A DNA stretch of 64,000 nucleotides from CAIQPV01 sp964480365 (GTDB lineage: Bacteria; Pseudomonadota; Gammaproteobacteria; Burkholderiales; Gallionellaceae). Shown here piece after piece: positions 8,859 through 18,179 of this stretch. The stretch spans positions 1 to 64,000 of the forward strand of contig CAYZPM010000019.1 in the NCBI GenBank assembly GCA_964480365.1, written 5' to 3'. The notes beneath the pieces were generated by a model. That model did no database searches, was not told the DNA's origin, and saw only the letters and a program-made list of their open reading frames with translations. Position numbers and translations under genes: made by a program. Positions within the stretch are counted from its first letter, which is position 1. The number at the start of each line of letters is the position of its first letter.

Positions 8859-9842
8859 TTAGTTAACATTCGGCAAAACTGTGGCAAAATTACTCCCCAA
8901 AATTGAGTACGCTAGCCAAATAGCGATAATGCTATAGACCAATCGCGGCAACCATTCTGCTAAAGCATCATCTTGCAGGCGGATAGTTTCTGATTCCAGT
9001 TGGGTGAAGTGCAGTATGCCGCTGGCTAGCTTGCCACTTTGTTCGCTGCTGTTCACAATATTCAGCATTGTGGCATTGATACTCGGCACTTTCGCCAGCG
9101 TGTCTACAACACTGGCGCCGCTTCCAAGCATCGTTAGCGCCGGAATAAAATGTTCTCTCAAACAGACGTTTCTAATACTCGCAACTGCTTTAGGCAAGGC
9201 TTCATCAAAGGGTAAGCCGCCTTCCAGCATCATCGCCAGAATATAAAAAAACTCGTTGACTTGGCGATGAATAATCCACTTGGCAACAACAGGGACTTTC
9301 AGTTGCAAATTATGCCATTCTGCTTCTACGCCAAGATTACGTAAAATTCTTGGTAACTGAACCAACATAGACACGCCTATACCTATAACAAGTAATCGCC
9401 CAAAAGTAAGTTGTAAAAAATCAAGTACATTTATTTCCGAGCTAATAAATTCGGGTAGAGGTTGAATGAACATCGAAATAATCAACATCAATGCTGGAAA
9501 GTACAAACGTGATTTTATTTTTTTATTGCGGTTGGATAAGTCAGTGTAGTAGCAGGCAAGTTGGCCGTAAACTTCTGCCACTCGACCACTGATTTCTGCA
9601 GCGTGAATTAACGTTTTTTGTGTGTCATTGAAAATACCTGCCCGGAAACCCGCTTCGGAAATTTGTCGTCCTGATTTTAATTGTTGCAGCATCGATACCA
9701 GTGGTTTTTTTAGCTTAATCTCTGATTGCATCAAAATCGCATAAGCTTGAAAAGCAGGCAGTCCTGCAGATTCAAGATGTTCTAATTGGGTAAATAATGT
9801 GGCAAGTTGTTCCTTGCTTAATGGGGAATCTTTATTGGACAT
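8859..9842 (-). CDS. Orphan type II secretion system F (GspF/PilC-like) membrane protein
   Basis: The 327-residue protein has the T2SF layout twice: a cytoplasmic helical domain (EQLATLFTQLEHLESAGLPAFQAY... GRQISEAGFRAGIF, TLIHAAEISGRVAEVYGQLA) followed by membrane helices, then a second domain (NEFFYILAMMLEGGLPFDEAL... LNIVNSSEQSGKLASGILHF) and a C-terminal membrane helix. This is the inner-membrane platform protein of type II secretion or type IV pilus machines. It is shorter than GspF/PilC (about 400) and no ATPase, pilin or secretin gene lies nearby, so it is an orphan. The region is AT-richer than its neighbours, consistent with acquisition. It converges on the DUF2844 gene. Confidence 0.8.
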   Translation of the reverse strand: MSNKDSPLSKEQLATLFTQLEHLESAGLPAFQAYAILMQSEIKLKKPLVSMLQQLKSGRQISEAGFRAGIFNDTQKTLIHAAEISGRVAEVYGQLACYYTDLSNRNKKIKSRLYFPALMLIISMFIQPLPEFISSEINVLDFLQLTFGRLLVIGIGVSMLVQLPRILRNLGVEAEWHNLQLKVPVVAKWIIHRQVNEFFYILAMMLEGGLPFDEALPKAVASIRNVCLREHFIPALTMLGSGASVVDTLAKVPSINATMLNIVNSSEQSGKLASGILHFTQLESETIRLQDDALAEWLPRLVYSIIAIWLAYSILGSNFATVLPNVN

Positions 9843-10228
9843 GGAACGGCTCTCAAGTTGCGAGGGTGGATGCCAAGCATCTTACTACTTACCCCCGTCA
9901 AGTATCACGGGAGGCTACCGACCGCCAGTAAATAATCTGATCTTTGAATTGGGCCAAGTGCATCCTGCCCGTCTGCAATGCCCCATCGGTGTTTGTCCTA
10001 TGCCGCCAGCCAAGAAAACTCTGTAAACTCCCCACCTATCAGGAACCACACAATCAGTCATATAAATACATTCGTCAAAAATCTGATCGAAGATTGTAGA
10101 GTTACGGGCCCATTACACTCAGAAAAAATGCCTCCAATTTGTAGTACACTGGTTTGGCGGCAACATCTCACATATCCTTGTAGCTAGACCGACCAGACAT
10201 AAAACAACGCTGTTGTGAAGGAGTCGGT
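9843..10228. other. Intergenic region, divergent promoters
   Basis: This 386-bp gap lies between the divergently transcribed GspF-like gene and the sensor kinase. No frame with a ribosome site is present. The only clear element is the ribosome site GAAGGAG at 10217-10223 serving the TTG start of the kinase. Confidence 0.5.
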
Positions 10229-12988
10229 TTGAGTAAGACGCCAAACGAACAAAACCAGTTGCGAACAAACGCCGAGGCGCAACTCGCACGCGCGCCGGAG
10301 AAGAAACTGGGGCCGCGCCCAGCCGAGAAACTGCTGCACGAACTCCAGTTGCATCAGATCGAGTTGGAGATGCAGAACGAGCAATTGCGACAGTCACAGG
10401 TTGAACTGGAAAAATCCCGTGACCGCTACCTGGATTTCTATGATTTTTCCCCAGTCGGTTATCTCACCCTCAATCACGGGGGGATGATCGACGAAATTAA
10501 TCTCACCGGTGCAGCGATGCTCGGGGTCGAGCGCAACAAGCTTCCATATCGCCGCTTCGCCAATTTCGTTGCCACGGAGGATCGCGACCGCTGGCACCTC
10601 TATTTTCTGAATGTGTTAAAAAGCGACGATACACTTGCTTGTGAGCTGACACTCCAACACGACGACGCACCCTCCTTTTACGCTAGGCTGGATTGTCTTT
10701 GCCTGAAAAATGGCGACAAAGAATCAGTGGTGCGCGTCGTGTTGACCGATGCGCAGCTTGAAAAAACCCATAGGCAAACTTTGAGGGATATAGAGTATCA
10801 AAAATTTGCAATGGATCAGCATTCGATCGTGGCAATTACCGATGTAAGCGGCACTATTACCTACGCCAACGATAAATTCTGCTCGATCAGCCAGTATTCA
10901 CGCGATGAACTGCTTGGGCAGAATCATCGTTTACTTAATTCCGGGACGCATTCGAAAGAGTTTTTTAATGACATGTACCGCACCATTGCTGCTGGTGAGG
11001 TCTGGCATGGGGATATTTGCAATCGTGCCAAGGACGGCAGCCTGTATTGGGTGGCGACCACCATCGTTCCAAACTTAGACAGTGATGGGCTTCCGTTTCA
11101 ATATGTTGCTATACGAACAGATATCACCGAACGCAAGAAATCTGAAGAGGCGCGCACCGCAGAGCTGGAGCAAGTGGCGGAGAACATGCGCATTTTCGTC
11201 AAGCATGCCCCAATCAGCATTGCAATGTTTGATTGCACCATGAATTATCTGGCGGCGAGCGACCAGTGGATCGCGGATTACGGACGTGGCTATGCGGATT
11301 TGGTTGGGCGCAACCATTATGAAGTTCATCCTGATCTGCCGGATGGGTGGAGACATGTGCATCAACAATGCCTGGCAGGGGCGACGCTTAAGAATGACAA
11401 TGACCTTTGGTACCAGAGCGACGGCAGCAGGGAATGGCTAAGCTGGGTCGTCCTGCCTTGGCGCTATCCCAGCGGCAAGATCGGGGGCATCATCATTTCC
11501 GCTGAGAACATCACTGAACGTAAGATCGCTGAGGAGGCACTACGGAAAAGCGAAGAAAATTATCGCAGCCTGTTTGCAAACATGCTGGATGGATATGCGC
11601 ATTGCAGAATACTGTTAGCGCAAGGCATTCCACAAGATTTCATCTATCTAAATGTCAACAGCCAATTCGAGAAGCTGACCGGGCTGAAGAATGTAGTCGG
11701 TAAAAAGGTCAGCGAGGTCATTCCGGGCATACGAGAATCCAACCCGGAACTGTTAGAGATTTACGGAAGAGTGGCTTCAACCGGAAATCCGGAATCGTTC
11801 GAAACTTATTTGGAGCCATTGCGAATATGGTTTTCTGTTGCTGTCTACAGTACGGAAAAAGAACATTTCGTTGCAGTATTTAAAGACATTACCGAACACA
11901 AACAATCTGAGCAAGAATTGATTGTCATGAATAATCAATTGACGCACGAAGTCGCAAAAAGAACCGCCGACTTATCCGCGCTCACCGCGCATATCCAGAA
12001 AATAGCGGAATCGGAAAGGTCAAACTTGGCGCGCGAATTGCACGATGAATTGGGCAGTACGCTGGCTGGCATAAGCATGGAGCTCGGACGGCTAAAAGGA
12101 AAAATTTCCGCTCCTGAACTGTTACAGGATATGTCCTTGATCAAAGAACTTGTATCACATGCTACCCAGACCACGCGGGGGGTCATCGATCAACTCTACC
12201 CAACCGTTCTGGATACCTATGGCTTTGTTGCCGCAGTTGAGTGGCTGGTTAATGAGTATAGAAAGCACTCTGAAATTGATGTTGAACTCGCCTTGTCAAA
12301 TGAAGAGTTTGTCATGGAACCAACTTTTGCCTTGGCGGCATATCGCATCACCCAAGAGTGCCTGACCAACGTTGCCAAGCATGCCGGGGCCAGCAAGGTG
12401 CACATTGATGCAAAAGCCAGCAACGGTTTTCTTGATCTGACCATACATGACAACGGGAAAGGCTTGTCCGGCAGGATAAATACCGGCAGCCACGGGATTT
12501 TCGGAATGATCGAACGGGCGCGTTATCTGGGAGGTTTGATGGAAATCGGGAGCGAGGATGGGAAGGGAACGACTGCCCACCTCCACCTTCCTCTGGCATC
12601 CGACCGACCAACATACAAAAAAAGGGTATTGGTAGTCGACGATCATGCCATCGTCCGTGATGCTCTGCGGCAGCTTCTGGACAGGGAGACTGACGATTTT
12701 TCAGTCGAGGGAGAGGCTGCGGACGGAAAGGTCGCCGTCCAGATGGCTATTGAAGGCGAGTGGGATCTTATGCTGCTGGACATCACCCTGCCGAAAAAGA
12801 ACGGTATAAAAGTGCTGGAAGAAGTCATTGCGGTCAAGTCTAATCTGCCCATCATCATGCTGAGCAGCCATTCGAAAGATGAATATGGAGAGCTCGCGCT
12901 TTCGAAAGGGGCGGCTGGCTATATTGAGAAAGGGGAAACAAGCAAATTGATTGAAGCGATGCGGCGAGCTACGCTGATCCAACAATAG
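10229..12988 (+). CDS. Multi-PAS sensor histidine kinase (NarL/LytS-type HisKA_3) with C-terminal receiver
   Basis: This 919-residue cytoplasmic hybrid kinase starts with TTG, supported by GAAGGAG five bases upstream and no better ATG. The order is: N-terminal coiled region (ELEMQNEQLRQSQVELE), four PAS-like domains (roughly 60-180, 190-310, 320-435, 440-560, several ending in DITE-type linkers), HisKA_3 dimerisation helix with His605 in LARELHDELGS, HATPase (N-box ECLTNVAKHA, DNGKGL), and a receiver from about residue 795 with VVDDH, phospho-acceptor Asp851 (LLDITLP) and a conserved Lys. The receiver resembles NarL-type regulators but the DNA-binding helix-turn-helix is missing, so output must pass to another protein. 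No membrane segment, so it senses a cytoplasmic or diffusible signal. Its N-terminus is closely similar to the kinase at 49580-51643. Confidence 0.93.
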   Translation: MSKTPNEQNQLRTNAEAQLARAPEKKLGPRPAEKLLHELQLHQIELEMQNEQLRQSQVELEKSRDRYLDFYDFSPVGYLTLNHGGMIDEINLTGAAMLGVERNKLPYRRFANFVATEDRDRWHLYFLNVLKSDDTLACELTLQHDDAPSFYARLDCLCLKNGDKESVVRVVLTDAQLEKTHRQTLRDIEYQKFAMDQHSIVAITDVSGTITYANDKFCSISQYSRDELLGQNHRLLNSGTHSKEFFNDMYRTIAAGEVWHGDICNRAKDGSLYWVATTIVPNLDSDGLPFQYVAIRTDITERKKSEEARTAELEQVAENMRIFVKHAPISIAMFDCTMNYLAASDQWIADYGRGYADLVGRNHYEVHPDLPDGWRHVHQQCLAGATLKNDNDLWYQSDGSREWLSWVVLPWRYPSGKIGGIIISAENITERKIAEEALRKSEENYRSLFANMLDGYAHCRILLAQGIPQDFIYLNVNSQFEKLTGLKNVVGKKVSEVIPGIRESNPELLEIYGRVASTGNPESFETYLEPLRIWFSVAVYSTEKEHFVAVFKDITEHKQSEQELIVMNNQLTHEVAKRTADLSALTAHIQKIAESERSNLARELHDELGSTLAGISMELGRLKGKISAPELLQDMSLIKELVSHATQTTRGVIDQLYPTVLDTYGFVAAVEWLVNEYRKHSEIDVELALSNEEFVMEPTFALAAYRITQECLTNVAKHAGASKVHIDAKASNGFLDLTIHDNGKGLSGRINTGSHGIFGMIERARYLGGLMEIGSEDGKGTTAHLHLPLASDRPTYKKRVLVVDDHAIVRDALRQLLDRETDDFSVEGEAADGKVAVQMAIEGEWDLMLLDITLPKKNGIKVLEEVIAVKSNLPIIMLSSHSKDEYGELALSKGAAGYIEKGETSKLIEAMRRATLIQQ

Positions 12989-13052
12989 CAATATCGCTGT
13001 CGCTAGGTATCTGTTTTTATTTTTACATTTACTAAATATAGAGCATTGAAAA

Positions 13053-13370
13053 ATGGCTGAATTCAAGAATATAGATGTGATGGAATTGAAGACCTTGCTA
13101 GAAAAAGGAAACATCTGTCTGGTAGATGTGCGTACCGAGGCGGAGGTCAGGCAAGGATTTATTAAAGGGGCAGAAATGCTGCCTTTGCATTTGTTACCTG
13201 TACGTATGCATGAATTTGATAGTGCTGTACCGACCGTGTTCTATTGTCGCGTTGGCGCACGTTCGGCGCAGGCTGCGACGTTCGCCGCAGCAAAAGGTTT
13301 TGCAAATGCTTATAACCTGCAAGGCGGAATCCTTGCGTGGGCGCAGGCGGGTTTACCGTTGGTGACATGA
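13053..13370 (+). CDS. Single-domain rhodanese-like sulfurtransferase
   Basis: This 105-residue single rhodanese domain shows NICLVDVRTEAEVRQGFIKGA (first conserved half) and FYCRVGARSAQAA with catalytic Cys65 in a six-residue active loop, then YNLQGGILAWAQAGLP at the end. Such proteins carry sulfane sulfur as a persulfide or act in thiol signalling. There is no signal peptide, so it acts in the cytoplasm. It follows the sensor kinase by 64 bases on the same strand and may be co-transcribed. The specific acceptor cannot be told from sequence. Confidence 0.88.
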   Translation: MAEFKNIDVMELKTLLEKGNICLVDVRTEAEVRQGFIKGAEMLPLHLLPVRMHEFDSAVPTVFYCRVGARSAQAATFAAAKGFANAYNLQGGILAWAQAGLPLVT

Positions 13371-13621
13371 GGAATAGTATTAATGTTTTACTGCTTGCTG
13401 TCTTATGTACCCCGTAAGCGCTAATCAGACGTTTCGACCGTACTATCACCGTTGATTAAGGTGTCAATATGTGTGGACGCTTCCTCTTCCATGGCTAACT
13501 GTCAAGCGAAACTGAACCATATCGCATTCCAGGAACAATCGTGGGTATGCCATCGGGGGTGAAGAAGCCAGCTACGAATGTGAAAACATAATCCATGCGG
13601 CAACGCGGCAAGGAGGATGAG

Positions 13622-15763
13622 ATGACCAAACAGGCAACAGTCGTACGACCAGGGAAACCGTATCCTCAAGGTGCGACTTGGGATGGCGAGGGAGTGAATT
13701 TCGCGCTTTTTTCAGAGCATGCGGAAAAAGTGGAGCTATGCCTGTTCGATGCGCGCGGTCGGCGCGAAACAGATCGTGTCGAGATGCGTGAACAGACCGA
13801 CCTGGTGTGGCACTGCTATCTGCCTGGAGCAAAACCTAGTCTTTTGTATGGCTACCGTGTTTACGGCCCCTACCAGCCGCAGCAGGGACACCGTTTTAAT
13901 CCCAACAAACTTCTGCTGGACCCATACGCCAAAGCGGTGGTGGGGAGGCTGCGCTGGAGCGACGCCAATTTCGGTTATAAGATCGGAGCCAAGCAGGAAG
14001 ACCTGTCTTTCGACTGGCGTGACAACGCCTTGGCCATGCCAAAATGCCAAGTGATCGATCCGTCTTTCGACTGGGAGGGTGACCAACCTCCAGATACGGC
14101 TTGGAACGACACCATCATTTACGAGTTGCACGTCAAGGGCTTTACCGCGCTTCATCCCGATATTCCCGAGGCTTTGCGCGGAACCTATTCCGGCCTTGCC
14201 AGCGCTCCGGCGATTGCACATTTGCAGCGCTTGGGGGTGACGACCGTGGAACTGATGCCGGTGCATTTTTTTGTGGACGACTTCCGTTTGCAGCAGCTTG
14301 GGTTGCGCAACTACTGGGGTTACAATTCCATCGGTTTTTTCGTACCGGAGCGGCGCTATGCTGCGACCGACGACGCGGAGCGCGAATTCAAAACCATGGT
14401 CAAGACACTGCACCGGGCGGGGCTCGAAGTGATTCTTGACGTGGTGTACAACCACACCGCCGAAGGCAACCATCTCGGGCCGACGCTGAGTTTACGCGGG
14501 ATCGATAACGCCGCCTATTATCGTCTGACGCAAAATAACCGGCGCTTTTACATGGATTACACCGGCACCGGCAACACCCTCAACATGATGCACCCGCGCG
14601 TGCTGCAATTGATCATGGACAGCCTGCGCTACTGGGTGCAGGAAATGCATGTGGACGGCTTTCGTTTCGATCTGGCGGCGGCGCTGGCGCGGGAATTGCA
14701 TGATGTGGACAGACTCGGCGCCTTTTTCGACATCATCCATCAGGACCCGGTGCTGTCTCGGGTGAAGCTTATCGCCGAACCCTGGGATCTTGGGGAGGGT
14801 GGCTATCAGATTGGCAATTTCCCGGTGGGATGGACTGAGTGGAATGCCAAATACCGTGATGCGGTGCGCGCCTACTGGAAGGGTGGTGGAGGGCTAATTG
14901 GCGATCTTGCCTACCGCCTCACCGGATCGAGCGACCTGTATGCCCACAATGGTCGTCGGCCATATGCCAGCATCAATTTCATTACCGCCCACGATGGCTT
15001 CACCCTGCATGACCTGGTTAACTACGAACAGAAGCGTAATCTGGCCAATGGCGAGGAAAACCGGGATGGACTCGACAAAAACCTGTCATGGAACTGTGGC
15101 GTCGAAGGACCGACCGACAAAGCGGACATCCTCGCGTTGCGCGCCCGGCAAAAGCGCAACTTTCTGGCCACCTTGTTTCTTTGCCAGGGTGTTCCAATGT
15201 TACTGTATGGCGACGAGATGGGGCGCACCCAGCAGGGCAACAACAATGCCTATTGCCAAGACAACGAGATTAGCTGGCTCAACTGGGAACTGAAACCAGA
15301 AGATGAAGAACTGCTTGCGTTCGTCCAGCACATGATCGGCTTGCGCAAAGCGCACCCCGTTTTCCGCAGAAGCAGCTTTTTCCAGGAACAGAGGCTACGT
15401 GGGAAAATCAAGAATATCCTATGGTTTAACCCCGACGGGCTGGAAATGTGCGACGACGAGTGGAATCTGGGTTTTGCCCGCTGCCTCGGCATGTATCTCG
15501 CGGGAGACGCCATCGGCGAGGTCGACAGGCGTGGAAGCCCTGTTGGTGATGACGATTTCCTGCTCATGCTAAATGCCTCTCCCGACGAGATCCCTTTCAC
15601 GCTGCCGGGCTTTCGTACTCACGTTCGCTGGCGCCCTGTTGTGGACACGAGTTTTGAGTCAGAACATTCAGATATGAAGCATTATGCTCGTGGCAGTACC
15701 TATCCTCTACAGGGACGATCACTGGTACTGCTACGGCAGCCGAGATCGGCAAATCAGAAGTGA
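13622..15763 (+). CDS. glgX: Glycogen debranching enzyme GlgX
   Basis: This is a GH13 isoamylase-type enzyme that removes short alpha-1,6 branches left by glycogen phosphorylase. The 713 residues begin at 13622, where AAGGAGG precedes the ATG; a longer frame from 13595 places that site inside the gene. It has an N-terminal CBM48 domain (PYPQGATWDGEGVNFALFS), then the catalytic barrel with VILDVVYNHTAEGN, the nucleophile in DGFRFDLA, the acid/base in LIAEPWDLG, and ITAHDGFTLHDLV. Length and motif order match GlgX/TreX. No other glycogen gene is in the window, so it is either a lone gene or separated from the glg cluster. Confidence 0.95.
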   Translation: MTKQATVVRPGKPYPQGATWDGEGVNFALFSEHAEKVELCLFDARGRRETDRVEMREQTDLVWHCYLPGAKPSLLYGYRVYGPYQPQQGHRFNPNKLLLDPYAKAVVGRLRWSDANFGYKIGAKQEDLSFDWRDNALAMPKCQVIDPSFDWEGDQPPDTAWNDTIIYELHVKGFTALHPDIPEALRGTYSGLASAPAIAHLQRLGVTTVELMPVHFFVDDFRLQQLGLRNYWGYNSIGFFVPERRYAATDDAEREFKTMVKTLHRAGLEVILDVVYNHTAEGNHLGPTLSLRGIDNAAYYRLTQNNRRFYMDYTGTGNTLNMMHPRVLQLIMDSLRYWVQEMHVDGFRFDLAAALARELHDVDRLGAFFDIIHQDPVLSRVKLIAEPWDLGEGGYQIGNFPVGWTEWNAKYRDAVRAYWKGGGGLIGDLAYRLTGSSDLYAHNGRRPYASINFITAHDGFTLHDLVNYEQKRNLANGEENRDGLDKNLSWNCGVEGPTDKADILALRARQKRNFLATLFLCQGVPMLLYGDEMGRTQQGNNNAYCQDNEISWLNWELKPEDEELLAFVQHMIGLRKAHPVFRRSSFFQEQRLRGKIKNILWFNPDGLEMCDDEWNLGFARCLGMYLAGDAIGEVDRRGSPVGDDDFLLMLNASPDEIPFTLPGFRTHVRWRPVVDTSFESEHSDMKHYARGSTYPLQGRSLVLLRQPRSANQK

Positions 15764-15898
15764 CGCCTCCCGACATTATGGGTGGCGGATTTCATTACAG
15801 ACGTTCACCACAAATCTAAATCAACCATGAAATACGATTTGATTACCGCGTGATCTTTCATCCAGAAACTCATAATCAACTACAGATTACGAATACCC

Positions 15899-17515
15899 CT
15901 AATTTTCTGGCACAGCCAACAGTTCATCCAGTCTGTCCCAGTTTGCCAAGTCTGCGGGAATGCCACCCTGTTCTACATCATTTAAAAATTCCACCGTCCT
16001 GGCAAGTTCATGCGGCATCAAGGGTTGCTGTCCTGCTTGCAGCATTTGCAATACGCCGAGATCGGCTTCCGATGCGTTGTTTGCCTCATTCCGTCGTCGC
16101 ACAATGCGTGCGCTCAGCGTGGCGGGGCCAGCCTTCATGGAGACAACGACAAACGGCACAGATAGGCTTAGAGCGAGCGCATGGAACTGTTCGCGCTCGC
16201 CTTGTTTGAGGAAGGCCGCATCCACAATCACCGTGAAGCCTGCATCAAGCAAATCGCGCGCGAGTTCATGCAGCCGGATGTAAGTGCGCCGAGTTGCATC
16301 GCTGCTGTAAATGCCTTCGCCTACACGCGAGCTACTGTCGTCAAGCGGGTTCATACCGAACAAACGTTTGCGCTCCACATCGGAGCGTATGCGTATCGCC
16401 TGCAACCGTTCCAATGCGGCTTGGGCAAAGGTGCTCTTGCCTGAACCCGGCAGGCCATGGGTGATAATCAGTGCGGGGCTGCGCTTGGCTAAACACTCAT
16501 CGGCCAGCGCCAGATAGTTGCGGCAATCCGTCAGTGCCTGCGTCTGAACCAGTTGACTGTGATCGGGCTGATAGGCACGGATGGCGCTGACCTTGGCGCG
16601 CACCCCGGCGCGGTAGGCCAGATAGAAACGCAACACCGATACGCCCGCGTAATCGCCCGTCGTCTCCAGATAAGTATTCAGGAAGCGGTAGGCCAGATCG
16701 GAACGCTGGCAGTGCAACAGATCCATAACCAGAAAGGCAACTTCGTCCATCACGTCAATCCAGCGTAGTGCGGGATTAAATTCGATACCATCGAAGGGAA
16801 CGGGTTGGTTACCGATGAGAACAATATTTCCCAAATGCAGATCGCCGTGACATTCGCGCACGCAGCCCTGCTCACGGCGCTGGGTGAAATATTTTTCGCA
16901 TGCGGTGTAGGCATACCCGGTGGATCGACTTAGCTCTGCCACTGCATCCCGGTCAGTCTGCGCTGTCAGCAACAACAATAACGCCTTGAAATTTTGCATG
17001 GCCGCAGCACGAATTGTCGCTGGCGTACCCAATACCGAGTCTGCGTCAGCATGAGACAAGCCACCATGAAAAACTGCCAGCATGGCGGCAAGCTTGTCCA
17101 TATATTGCGGCATAACCTTGTCGCGTGCCAGCAAGTGATCCAACTGTTTTGTGGTTGCGAAACGCCGCATCCTGACGGCGTATTCGATGGCCGGTTGAGC
17201 ACCGAATTCCGGTGAAGCCGAATTCCCACCGATGGGGATAACATCGAGATAAATCCTGGGCGCCAACCGGCGGTTGAGCCTGATCTCTTCGGAGCAATAG
17301 AACTGGCGCGCCTCCAGGCTGGTAAAATTCAGGAAACCCAAATCGAGCGCCTTCTTGATTTTGTATGCGTAACGTCCTGCCAACAGCACCCAGGAAATGT
17401 GCGTTTCAACCAGCCGCACGCCATGCGCCGCATGAGGGAAGCGGTGCCTGTCCCGCAAGGCGGCAACGAGAGTCTGTTGGTTTGCGTAATCAGTTTGATT
17501 GGTTCGCGCAGGCAT
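15899..17515 (-). CDS. Aminoglycoside phosphotransferase-like / P-loop kinase fusion protein
   Basis: The 538 residues form two kinase-like halves. The N-terminal half resembles APH/choline-kinase folds: YAYKIKKALDLGFLNF, then CHGDLHLGNIV with catalytic Asp225, and FDGIEFNPALRWIDVMDEVAF (the metal-binding aspartate). The C-terminal half is a small P-loop kinase with Walker A GLPGSGKST at 354-362, then RIRSDVERKRLFG and a zeta-toxin or polynucleotide-kinase-like layout. This fusion is a common conserved protein in proteobacteria without known substrate; it need not confer antibiotic resistance. It is transcribed divergently from the NlpC/P60 lipoprotein gene with a 57-bp gap. Confidence 0.85.
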   Translation of the reverse strand: MPARTNQTDYANQQTLVAALRDRHRFPHAAHGVRLVETHISWVLLAGRYAYKIKKALDLGFLNFTSLEARQFYCSEEIRLNRRLAPRIYLDVIPIGGNSASPEFGAQPAIEYAVRMRRFATTKQLDHLLARDKVMPQYMDKLAAMLAVFHGGLSHADADSVLGTPATIRAAAMQNFKALLLLLTAQTDRDAVAELSRSTGYAYTACEKYFTQRREQGCVRECHGDLHLGNIVLIGNQPVPFDGIEFNPALRWIDVMDEVAFLVMDLLHCQRSDLAYRFLNTYLETTGDYAGVSVLRFYLAYRAGVRAKVSAIRAYQPDHSQLVQTQALTDCRNYLALADECLAKRSPALIITHGLPGSGKSTFAQAALERLQAIRIRSDVERKRLFGMNPLDDSSSRVGEGIYSSDATRRTYIRLHELARDLLDAGFTVIVDAAFLKQGEREQFHALALSLSVPFVVVSMKAGPATLSARIVRRRNEANNASEADLGVLQMLQAGQQPLMPHELARTVEFLNDVEQGGIPADLANWDRLDELLAVPEN

Positions 17516-17572
17516 AATCCAGAATTATCCATTACTTTACAAACACCACTACTCTACCGTAAATTGCAGCAT

Positions 17573-18058
17573 ATGAAGAAACTCCTGTTCATCCTGTTGC
17601 TACTGCTATGCAGCGCCTGTGCGACTACACAGCGTGATGTTCCTGCCACTTCGTCCGAAACGGAAAATTTTCCGAGTGAAGCAATGAACGATCTGGCAAT
17701 TTACGCGATTAGTCTGGCCGAAACACCGTATCGGTATGGCGGCACTTCCCCTGAGAGCGGATTTGATTGCAGCGGGTTTGTGCGTCATGTTTTTTTGAAG
17801 TCGCTCGGGTTGCAACTGCCGCGCACAACCCTGGAAATGAGCCGCATAGGTGAGCCGCTACAGGAAGGGCAATTACGTCCCGGCGACCTGGTATTTTTCA
17901 ATACGCAGCAACAACCCTATTCGCACGTCGGCATCTATGTGGGTGAAAACCGTTTCGTGCATGCCCCCAAAAGCGGAAAGGCCATTACCATAGTTAGTAT
18001 GCGGGAGAATTATTGGCGGAGCCGCTACGATGGCGCGCGGCGCATTACCTCGCATTGA
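17573..18058 (+). CDS. NlpC/P60 family lipoprotein, peptidoglycan endopeptidase
   Basis: The 161-residue precursor begins MKKLLFILLLLLCSAC, a short lipoprotein signal with the acylated Cys at position 16. I chose this start over a longer frame from 17399 because it begins exactly at the signal peptide. The mature part is one NlpC/P60 domain: YRYGGTSPESGFDCSGFV with nucleophile Cys66, LPRTTLEM, GDLVFF, and SHVGIYVGENRFVHAP with catalytic His118. Members cut the D-Glu to diamino-acid bond in murein stems. Related E. coli proteins are MepS and MepH-like lipoproteins; the exact orthologue is not certain. Confidence 0.9.
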   Translation: MKKLLFILLLLLCSACATTQRDVPATSSETENFPSEAMNDLAIYAISLAETPYRYGGTSPESGFDCSGFVRHVFLKSLGLQLPRTTLEMSRIGEPLQEGQLRPGDLVFFNTQQQPYSHVGIYVGENRFVHAPKSGKAITIVSMRENYWRSRYDGARRITSH

Positions 18059-18179
18059 CCCGATTTTATCGGGTGCACATAGCATAAATTGTCATTTGCT
18101 GCTAGATTTCCAAAAATTGATTTCACCCGGATGTTTCATTGTTGCGTAAACCTGCAAGAAAAATCAGATTGAATCGCCG

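Noticed and set aside
15899..17515. Aminoglycoside resistance gene
   Set aside because: The phosphotransferase-like half is fused to a P-loop kinase in a common conserved protein family not known to confer resistance.
18058..18076. Stem-loop ACCCGA/TCGGGT after the NlpC/P60 gene
   Set aside because: Short stem without T-run; not sufficient to call a terminator.
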